Shown here: piece by piece, positions 1-4,490 of the stretch
How positions within the stretch are numbered: position 1 is the stretch's first letter
How the letters are laid out: every line of letters begins with the position of its first letter
Source of the DNA: Anaerolineales bacterium
Lineage (GTDB): Bacteria; Chloroflexota; Anaerolineae; Anaerolineales; E44-bin32
Direction of reading: 5' to 3'
Assembly: GCA_023144145.1 (NCBI GenBank)
Contig: JAGLGG010000354.1
Location: 1 to 5,766, forward strand
Length of the DNA: 5,766 nt
The notes under the pieces: generated by a model
What the model was told of the DNA's origin: nothing
The model's database searches: none
Seen by the model: the letters and a program-made list of their open reading frames with translations, nothing else
Translations under genes and position numbers: made by a program

Positions 1-399
1 GTGGAGGGAAATGATCACCTTTACCGTCTGGACACCGAGGGTTTGGAGGGCGCCACGAAGCGCGTTTTTGCGTCTTTTACCTCCGACAAGGTCACAGATC
101 TTGTGGATGGCGTAGAATACGAAGCGTGGGAAAAGAAGGTTATAAACAATTTTGTAAGAGGCGACCAAATTCTGGAGATCCCAGCCGGGTATAAAAAACG
201 CTTGGTAATACTAAAGTGGTTGGTTGACTTTTTTGAGGATGGGAGGAAATATACCGAAAAGGAAATCAACGGAGTTCTTTCCCAACATCACCAGGACTTC
301 TCTACGTTACGGAGAGAGTTGATTAGTAACAAGCTTATGGAGCGTGAGAGGGGGGTGTATTGGCGGCTGGCATGGTCTATGCCCGATTTAGGAAACTGA
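1..399 (+). CDS. DUF2087 domain protein, probably the C-terminal part of an ArsR-type regulator (5' end outside window)
   Basis: The reading frame is open from the first base of the window to a TGA at 397-399 (132 codons). Residues about 55-125 match the DUF2087 pattern: a KKR cluster at 65-67, hydrophobic helices, YTEKEIN at 84-90, an HxxD-type stretch near 96-99, LRREL at 103-107 and a closing YWR at 120-122. DUF2087 is a small domain of unknown biochemical function, often fused behind a winged helix-turn-helix of the ArsR type. Here the first residues (HLYRLDTEGLEG, 6-17) resemble the end of an ArsR wing and its following helix, so I infer that the DNA-binding domain is cut off by the window edge and that the GTG at position 1 is not the real start. 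If so, the product would be a cytoplasmic transcriptional regulator, target unknown. The gene ends 133 bases before the next start, and no terminator-like hairpin with a T-run follows it. Confidence 0.8.
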   Translation: MEGNDHLYRLDTEGLEGATKRVFASFTSDKVTDLVDGVEYEAWEKKVINNFVRGDQILEIPAGYKKRLVILKWLVDFFEDGRKYTEKEINGVLSQHHQDFSTLRRELISNKLMERERGVYWRLAWSMPDLGN

Positions 400-523
400 G
401 CAGGAGAATAACTTTTGTGAGGCCTTTGGGCTGAGTGAGCTGCAACGAGGTAGATTGGGTTGGAAGCGGGCAAGATTTTAGGCTAAGCGCATTAGAAGAA
501 TGAATCAAAAATTCTCAACACCC

Positions 524-527
524 GGGG
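524..527 (+). promoter_or_regulatory. Shine-Dalgarno-like GGGG deciding the MazG-like start
   Basis: GGGG lies five bases before the ATG at 533. The upstream in-frame ATG at 500 has only AGAAG almost touching it (494-498), which is too close for normal initiation. This favours the start at 533. Confidence 0.4.
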
Positions 528-532
528 ATAAA

Positions 533-877
533 ATGAAATCAGATCATAAAACAACAGTTGGGGAGTTGCGAACCGTGGTCCAGAAATTTGTCGATGAGAG
601 GGATTGGCAGCAATATCATAATCCCAAAAGCCTTGCCATGAGCATTGCAATTGAGGCTGCAGAAATTATGGAGCATTTCCAGTGGCTATCCCTTGAAGAG
701 AGCTTGGTTAAAATGAGTGACGCGGAAGAACGCCAAGCAGTCATAGATGAGATGGCTGACGTGTTAATCTATTGCATCGCATTGGCTAATAAGATTGATG
801 CTGATATCAGCGAAGCCGTCCGCACGAAACTTATCTCCCGCGAAGGACGGTATCCAATCGGACATATGCCGACGTAG
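533..877 (+). CDS. MazG-like nucleotide pyrophosphohydrolase (RS21-C6 / dCTP pyrophosphatase type)
   Basis: This 114-residue protein belongs to the all-alpha NTP pyrophosphatase superfamily, whose members hydrolyse (d)NTPs to (d)NMP and pyrophosphate in the cytoplasm and act as house-cleaning enzymes. The metal-binding signature ExxE...ExxD is intact: EAAE at 41-44 and EMAD at 73-76. Typical RS21-C6 surroundings are also present: RDW at 23-25, the NPKSLAMSIAIEAAE helix, EHFQWL at 47-52 and a C-terminal RYP at 106-108. Length and order fit the small single-domain family rather than the two-domain E. coli MazG. The start at 533 is preferred because of the GGGG spacing and because homologues usually begin about ten residues before the TVGELR-like helix; the ATG at 500 would add 11 unremarkable residues. 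The natural substrate cannot be read from sequence; dCTP or a modified dNTP is plausible from the family. It stands alone, with 133 bases before it and 177 after. No MazF-like toxin or MazE-like antitoxin gene is nearby. Confidence 0.88.
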   Translation: MKSDHKTTVGELRTVVQKFVDERDWQQYHNPKSLAMSIAIEAAEIMEHFQWLSLEESLVKMSDAEERQAVIDEMADVLIYCIALANKIDADISEAVRTKLISREGRYPIGHMPT

Positions 878-926
878 TGTTCCGTCCAACGTGATTCTTT
901 AGAAAGGATAAGTAAGGAACGGAACA
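878..926. repeat. Inverted repeat / two-tier stem-loop directly after the MazG-like stop codon
   Basis: TGTTCCGT (878-885) and ACGGAACA (919-926) are a perfect 8-base inverted repeat that begins on the first base after the TAG stop. Within the 33-base interval there is a second possible stem, ATTCTT (894-899) with AAGGAT (904-909), closed by a four-base TAGA loop and containing one T-G wobble. No T-run follows, so it is not a standard intrinsic terminator. It may be an RNA structure stabilising the 3' end or a protein-binding site. Confidence 0.5.
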
Positions 927-935
927 ACATAAGCA

Positions 936-989
936 TTTGTCAAGGATACAGGCACCAGGTTCATGAAATGAATCTTTGTCCTTGACAAA
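936..989. repeat. Second inverted repeat, 11-base arms, in the MazG-VOC gap
   Basis: TTTGTCAAGGA (936-946) and TCCTTGACAAA (979-989) are a perfect 11-base inverted repeat separated by 32 bases. Inside lies a further small stem, TTCAT (960-964) with ATGAA (968-972). The right arm includes TTGACA (982-987), a consensus -35 hexamer, but I find no convincing -10 at 16-18 bases from it. The element could be an operator overlapping a promoter, an RNA hairpin in the leader of the VOC operon, or half of a larger recombination-site-like fold. It lies 65 bases before the VOC start. Confidence 0.55.
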
Positions 990-1043
990 GCAGTAGTTAG
1001 ATAGTGGAAATTCAGAAAAATCCAAGAGTACAAATCACTTTAT

Positions 1044-1048
1044 GGAGA
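1044..1048 (+). promoter_or_regulatory. Shine-Dalgarno-like GGAGA deciding the VOC start
   Basis: GGAGA ends six bases before the ATG at 1055. The ATG at 1049 is directly adjacent to it, and the far-upstream GTG at 1004 has no recognisable site, so 1055 is the best-supported start. Confidence 0.45.
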
Positions 1049-1054
1049 ATGATC

Positions 1055-1498
1055 ATGGAAGATTTTTACCCAATGCCAGCATTCGCAACCTTGGAAGTTA
1101 TGAATATTGCTGCATCTGTTTCCTGGTATGAGAATGCCCTTGGGTTCCGTGTAGTATTTCAATCACCGCCGGGTTCTGCTGAGGAGGCAATGATGGTTCA
1201 TCTTCGACGCGATCGATACCAGGATCTGTTATTGTTTTCCGTCCATGATGGAGATATGGAAAAACGAGGGGGCGGAGTGATCTTGAATTTTCTCCCAGGA
1301 GATGAACCCGTTGATATTATCGCCAAGCGGGCATCCTCTGCAGAATCTTCGAAGGTGGAGGGCCCTATTGATCGACCTTGGAACGTTAAGGAAATTACTA
1401 TCCTGGATCCGGACGGGTACCGGATCCGGTTCTCAGAAGTGTTGGATCCGGATAAATCCTTTGATGATGTTGTTGGCCAGGGTTGGGGAGGGAATTAA
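1055..1498 (+). CDS. VOC superfamily protein (glyoxalase / bleomycin-resistance / dioxygenase fold)
   Basis: This 147-residue cytoplasmic protein has the two beta-alpha-beta-beta-beta halves of the vicinal oxygen chelate fold. The first half is visible as ATLEVMNIAASVSWYENALGF near 11-31, matching the common pattern V..I..S..WY...LGF. The second ends with DPDGYRIRF at 118-126 followed by E128. The first strand reads LEVMN without a histidine at the position where glyoxalase I has its metal ligand, so glyoxalase activity is unlikely. The shape is closer to the bleomycin-resistance/antibiotic-binding or uncharacterised VOC group, whose members may bind a drug, act on a small metabolite or do neither. 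The PWNV stretch at 108-111 resembles the PWG..E.. turn of such proteins. The gene opens a probable operon: the NUDIX gene starts three bases after its stop, and the NUDIX ribosome site lies inside its 3' end. Substrate unknown. Confidence 0.85.
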   Translation: MEDFYPMPAFATLEVMNIAASVSWYENALGFRVVFQSPPGSAEEAMMVHLRRDRYQDLLLFSVHDGDMEKRGGGVILNFLPGDEPVDIIAKRASSAESSKVEGPIDRPWNVKEITILDPDGYRIRFSEVLDPDKSFDDVVGQGWGGN

Positions 1499-1501
1499 GC
1501 T

Positions 1502-1999
1502 GTGATGAAAGCAGAATACGTTCCAATTTTCAAAAGTGCTGGAGTGGAAATAAAAGGTCCCACAAAGGTTGTTAATCTTCCATTCAGCAGGACGAGTGCG
1601 CGGGCGATTATTGTGAGGCGTTCTGACGGAGAAATCGTAGGAGCGCTGCATTCTCCTGAGGGGAAATTTGCTCTGCCGGGTGGTGATCTGGAGGATGGCG
1701 AATCCCCTATGCAAGCGGTCACACGTGAAATCGAAGAGGAGAACATCCACCTTCGTGGGAGCGACGACCGCTGGCAGGATCGAATGCAGGTTAGCTATTT
1801 TGATGGGTATCGGGAACTCGCATTCTGGTTTTTGTTTGTTGTAGATGATGCAAAGTTAGGCCAGTGCGAAGAGACTATCGAAGTGCGATGGATTTCTCAA
1901 GGTGAAGATCTTTGGCACCCTCTGATGCAGAAGCGGATATTACTCGTCATGGAGCGTTATGTACCGGAGCTTATGAATGTTGGCTTGATGGTTCATTAG
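1502..1999 (+). CDS. NUDIX hydrolase
   Basis: This 165-residue protein has a recognisable Nudix box starting at G61: G, five residues, E67, seven residues, then REIEEE at 75-80. The catalytic and metal-binding glutamates (E76, E79, E80) are present. The family hydrolyses nucleoside diphosphates linked to another group (Nudix: nucleoside diphosphate linked to X) in the cytoplasm. The end of the box deviates: where the consensus has G then a hydrophobic residue, this protein has I82 and H83. The preceding FALPGGDLEDGE is classic. An N-terminal segment of about 30 residues precedes the first core strand (ARAIIVRR, 33-40). The GTG at 1502 has GGAGGG (1487-1492) nine bases upstream; the ATG at 1505 is the alternative and removes one residue. 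The gene is three bases behind the VOC gene and 12 before the methyltransferase, so co-transcription is very likely. The substrate is not predictable. Confidence 0.9.
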   Translation: MMKAEYVPIFKSAGVEIKGPTKVVNLPFSRTSARAIIVRRSDGEIVGALHSPEGKFALPGGDLEDGESPMQAVTREIEEENIHLRGSDDRWQDRMQVSYFDGYRELAFWFLFVVDDAKLGQCEETIEVRWISQGEDLWHPLMQKRILLVMERYVPELMNVGLMVH

Positions 2000-2011
2000 T
2001 CGGTTTGGGCT

Positions 2012-2719
2012 ATGAGTTTCAGATCCCTCTTAGAATCAGGGATGTCAACCGAAGACAATTTTGAACCCAAAAATACGAAATTCCGAGAGAGAGAAATGAA
2101 ACTTCGACCTCAAGCTTGGGATGAGATTTTCCAGAAGGAAGGTCGCGTCTACCACGAGACCTTCCCAAGATTCGAGTGGCTTGTTCAACATTTTAAATTT
2201 CATGGTTGCGAAAAAATTTTAGACTTGGGATGTGGCAGCGGGAGGCATCTACTGCATTTGACCAAACTTGGTTTTAGTGTTTTGGGATTAGATTATTCTC
2301 CGACAGGGCTCTATTTGGCGAAACGGTGGCTCTACGAAGAAGGGATGGAAGCACCAATTCTCCAGGCAGACATGCGTACCCCTCTTCCATTTAAATCCAA
2401 AGCATTCCAGGGCATACTCTCAACTCAAGTGATACACCATACTCAATTGGCGACAATTCGAAGTACGGTCGATGAGATATGGCGCATCCTCACTCCAGGC
2501 GGTCTTGCCTTTGTTACAGTCCCTGCTCGTGCACATGAGAATGAGGGGAATATTCAAATTGAGCCTAACACGATCGTGCCTACCGAAGGTTCAGAAAAGG
2601 GACTTCCGCATCATATCTTTACACTCAATGAATTCTGTTCTTTGTTTGAACGATTTCAGATCTTGGAAGCTGCAATCAGGGGTGAAAAAGTGATAACGAT
2701 TCTTGCGACAAAGGAATGA
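2012..2719 (+). CDS. Class I SAM-dependent methyltransferase
   Basis: This 235-residue protein transfers a methyl group from S-adenosylmethionine; the acceptor is unknown. The Rossmann-fold motifs are clear: motif I LDLGCGSG at 70-77, the acidic residue after strand two in GLDYS (D94), QAD at 118-120 for the adenine-side loop, STQVIHH at 137-143 after strand four, and LTPGGLAFVTVP at 160-171. The overall pattern is that of Methyltransf_11/25 small-molecule methyltransferases rather than DNA or rRNA enzymes: no DPPY or NPPY motif is present. The start is uncertain. ATG 2012 has only a weak GGG upstream (2007-2009); in-frame ATGs at 2042 and 2096 are possible, and the last follows a GA-rich stretch and would begin MKLRPQAWDEIF, a typical beginning for such enzymes. 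The gene is third in a tight unit with VOC and NUDIX genes and is followed by 170 non-coding bases. Confidence 0.88.
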   Translation: MSFRSLLESGMSTEDNFEPKNTKFREREMKLRPQAWDEIFQKEGRVYHETFPRFEWLVQHFKFHGCEKILDLGCGSGRHLLHLTKLGFSVLGLDYSPTGLYLAKRWLYEEGMEAPILQADMRTPLPFKSKAFQGILSTQVIHHTQLATIRSTVDEIWRILTPGGLAFVTVPARAHENEGNIQIEPNTIVPTEGSEKGLPHHIFTLNEFCSLFERFQILEAAIRGEKVITILATKE

Positions 2720-2721
2720 AA

Positions 2722-2758
2722 ATCGGATTTCTAAGATAAGAGAAAAACACCATCCGAT
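2722..2758. repeat. Short inverted repeat after the methyltransferase gene
   Basis: ATCGGAT (2722-2728) and ATCCGAT (2752-2758) form a perfect 7-base inverted repeat with a 23-base, A-rich interval. It starts just after the stop codon. There is no T-run after the right arm, so it is weak evidence for termination; it may be chance. Confidence 0.25.
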
Positions 2759-2803
2759 AGTTATACATCGCTTGAATTCTCCCTCAATCACAGATCTGAA
2801 GGG

Positions 2804-2812
2804 TGATATGAT
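2804..2812 (+). promoter_or_regulatory. Candidate extended -10 promoter for the LOG gene
   Basis: TGATATGAT reads as TGn followed by TATGAT, five of six matches to the sigma-70 -10 hexamer plus the extended -10 TG. The -35 position at 17 bases (TCAATC, 2784-2789) is poor, which extended -10 promoters tolerate. The predicted RNA would start near 2819, giving a leader of about 70 bases before the LOG start. This is consistent with the 170-base gap that separates this gene from the preceding operon. Confidence 0.35.
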
Positions 2813-2816
2813 GTAA

Positions 2817-2829
2817 GGGAAATGTTCCC
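2817..2829 (+). repeat. Small hairpin at the predicted 5' end of the LOG transcript
   Basis: GGGAA (2817-2821) and TTCCC (2825-2829) can pair across a three-base ATG loop. It sits at or next to the start site predicted from the extended -10, so it could form a 5' stem-loop on the mRNA. It is short and may be accidental. Confidence 0.25.
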
Positions 2830-2889
2830 CATGCCTCCGCCCAGCCAGGTTAAGTACCTATCCATTCACATCCTACGGGAGAAGAGTCT

Positions 2890-3492
2890 GTGATGAGAGT
2901 TTGTGTGTATTGTGGATCAAGCCCGGGATTAGACCGCACTTATGTAGATGCTGCCAAAGACTTAGGGCGTGAGCTTGCCGCAAAGGACATTGGCTTGATC
3001 TATGGCGGGGGAAATGTGGGTGTGATGGGTGAAATTGCTAACGCAGTTTTCGAAGCGGGTGGGGAGGTAATCGGCGTAATCCCGAAGGACCTGGTATCGA
3101 AGGAAGTTGCTAATTTTGATATTACAGATCTTCTCGTAGTTCCATCAATGCATGATCGCAAAGCGCTGATGATCGAAATGGCAGATGCATTTATTGCCTT
3201 ACCAGGGGGATTTGGCACTTTGGAGGAGTTCTTTGAGGCCGTCACCTGGGCGCAGTTAGGGATTCATAGTAAGCCTTGCGGACTTTTGAATATCGATGGC
3301 TATTACGACAAACTCATGCAATTCCTTGATCATTCCGTCGAAGCTCAATTCATCCACAGAACTCATCGCTCCATGGTTTTTATTGAGCAGGACCTAACCG
3401 CGCTATTGCGGAAATTTAAAGAGTATAAACCGCCCAAAATTGATAAAGCGGGGTGGGTTATGAGCTTGAGTGAGGGGCCTAAAAAGGCATGA
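2890..3492 (+). CDS. LOG family protein (nucleoside 5'-monophosphate phosphoribohydrolase, TIGR00730 type)
   Basis: This 200-residue Rossmann-like protein carries the family signature PGGFGTLEE at 105-113 and the preceding DRK at 89-91. R90 and E113 correspond to the catalytic arginine and glutamate of LOG enzymes. The start CVYCGSSPG (5-13) and YGGGNVGVMG (38-47) form the phosphate-binding loops. LOG proteins cleave the N-glycosidic bond of nucleoside monophosphates; in plants and some bacteria this releases free cytokinin from its riboside monophosphate, whereas many bacterial members probably act on AMP or related nucleotides. The family was long annotated as lysine decarboxylase, which this sequence does not support. 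Length is usual. GTG 2890 and ATG 2893 differ by one codon, and GGGAG (2877-2881) can serve either; the ATG gives the more typical MRVCVYCGSS beginning. It probably has its own promoter (2804-2812). The ABC ATPase gene follows after 50 bases and may be read through. No isopentenyltransferase gene is in the window, so a cytokinin role is not supported by context. Confidence 0.92.
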   Translation: MMRVCVYCGSSPGLDRTYVDAAKDLGRELAAKDIGLIYGGGNVGVMGEIANAVFEAGGEVIGVIPKDLVSKEVANFDITDLLVVPSMHDRKALMIEMADAFIALPGGFGTLEEFFEAVTWAQLGIHSKPCGLLNIDGYYDKLMQFLDHSVEAQFIHRTHRSMVFIEQDLTALLRKFKEYKPPKIDKAGWVMSLSEGPKKA

Positions 3493-3542
3493 AAAAATTT
3501 CGAGCGGAGCATACTCAATCCGGTGTAATGGATTAAATCACA

Positions 3543-4490
3543 ATGTCAAATGTCATTCTACGAACTGATGGATTGACCAAGAGCTACGGTCCACTCGTAG
3601 CGGTTAATGACCTGACCATTGAGATATATGAGGGGGAGATATTGGGGTTCTTGGGGCCAAATGGAGCGGGAAAAACCACCTCAATCAATATGATATGCGG
3701 GTTACTGAAACCAGATCGTGGTGAAGTATTTATACACGGAGTTCCCATCGAGAGTGGAGGTGCGGATCTGCGCGGGAGGGTTGGAGTGTGCCCGCAGGAT
3801 GTCATCCTATGGGATCGTCTGACCTGTATGGAGCAACTGTTATTTCTTGGACAGATGTTTGGGATGTCTAGAAAGCATGCGCGTTCACGTGCAAACGTGC
3901 TATTAGGTGAGTTTGGATTAGAAGGGAAGAGCAAGGCACAAGCGCGCACATTGTCGGGTGGGATGCAGCGACGACTAAACCTGGCAATGGCCTTAATCCA
4001 CGATCCTGAAATCCTGCTGCTCGATGAACCGGAAGTAGGCTTAGATCCTCAAAGCCGCGTGAGCGTGCGTAGGTATATCCGATCTCTTGCCCGGACCAAG
4101 ACCATCATCCTGACCACTCACAACATGGACGAGGCTGATCGACTGGCCGATAGGGTTGCAATCATTGATCATGGCGAAATGCTCGTCATAGATACCCCGG
4201 AAGCTTTGAAAAGGAGCATTGGAGAGGGAGATGTGCTGGAAATTGAAGTCCAGGGGCGAACGGTCGACCAGGAAAGTGCTTCACGTTCTTTTGATCGCTT
4301 ATCAGAAGGAGCTTCATTTGAATTTGCGCATGACATGCTTATCGTGAGAGCCCCGCATGTCGTAAGGCTTCTATCCAGCATCGTTGAGGTGTTGGCTGAA
4401 GAGGGTGTGGAGTGTGGGGATATTCGACTGCGCGAGACCTCGCTCGAAGATGTCTTCATCCATCTGACTGGGCGGAGGCTGCGCGAATGA
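3543..4490 (+). CDS. ABC-2 type exporter, ATP-binding subunit (DrrA/CcmA-like)
   Basis: This 315-residue nucleotide-binding subunit powers the membrane protein encoded next to it. All ABC motifs are present: Walker A GPNGAGKTT at 38-46, Q-loop Q85, signature LSGGMQ at 137-142, Walker B ILLLDEP at 157-163, D-loop GLDP at 166-169 and switch histidine H193. The Walker B/D-loop linker reads DEPEVGLDP, with E164 where T or S is most common. Residues about 230-315 form the extra C-terminal domain typical of the drug/antibiotic exporter (DrrA) group, ending with the familiar LEDVFIHLTGR (301-311). The cargo is unknown: daunorubicin-type drugs, lipids, sodium (NatA) and polysaccharides are all handled by relatives. 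The ATG at 3543 has only a weak GGA (3530-3532) upstream. Its TGA stop overlaps the ATG of the permease (ATGA at 4487-4490), indicating translational coupling and a matched pair. Confidence 0.93.
   Translation: MSNVILRTDGLTKSYGPLVAVNDLTIEIYEGEILGFLGPNGAGKTTSINMICGLLKPDRGEVFIHGVPIESGGADLRGRVGVCPQDVILWDRLTCMEQLLFLGQMFGMSRKHARSRANVLLGEFGLEGKSKAQARTLSGGMQRRLNLAMALIHDPEILLLDEPEVGLDPQSRVSVRRYIRSLARTKTIILTTHNMDEADRLADRVAIIDHGEMLVIDTPEALKRSIGEGDVLEIEVQGRTVDQESASRSFDRLSEGASFEFAHDMLIVRAPHVVRLLSSIVEVLAEEGVECGDIRLRETSLEDVFIHLTGRRLRE
4474..4478 (+). promoter_or_regulatory. Shine-Dalgarno GGAGG deciding the permease start
   Basis: GGAGG lies eight bases before the ATG at 4487, inside the end of the ATPase gene. 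It supports 4487 over the in-frame ATG at 4412, which would need a 79-base overlap with the ATPase gene. Confidence 0.6.

Noticed and set aside
402..434. AGGAG followed by a GTG at 417, suggesting a gene after DUF2087
   Set aside because: The frame closes after five codons at a TGA, so no protein can be supported.
500..532. ATG at 500 as start of the MazG-like gene
   Set aside because: It has no properly spaced ribosome site and adds residues not expected in the family. It remains possible, but 533 is better supported.
982..1010. Promoter with consensus -35 TTGACA before the VOC gene
   Set aside because: The hexamer is perfect, but positions at 16-18 bases downstream (around 1004-1011) do not resemble a -10 element. 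TAGATA at 998 is only 10 bases away.
831..1025. 64-codon minus-strand ORF across the MazG-VOC gap
   Set aside because: It has no recognisable domain, overlaps the MazG-like 3' end, and its sequence is explained by the inverted repeats and chance.
1004..1054. GTG start giving the VOC protein 17 more residues
   Set aside because: No ribosome site precedes it, and the extra residues are outside the VOC fold; the ATG at 1055 has GGAGA at good spacing.
3477..3488. GCCT-AAAA-AGGC hairpin at the end of the LOG gene as a terminator
   Set aside because: The stem is only four base pairs, lies inside the coding sequence, and is followed by an A-run, not a T-run, on the + strand.
3517..3534. AATCC/GGATT inverted repeat before the ABC ATPase gene
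   Set aside because: A five-base stem over eight bases is too short to distinguish from chance.
3584..3949. 121-codon minus-strand ORF inside the ABC ATPase gene
   Set aside because: It is a shadow of the strongly conserved ATPase frame on the other strand; the proline- and serine-rich translation has no domain.
4412..4486. In-frame 25-codon extension of the permease upstream of 4487
   Set aside because: It would lie wholly inside the ATPase gene. The GGAGG at 4474-4478 and the ATGA overlap support the start at 4487, and the extra residues do not look like a permease N-terminus.
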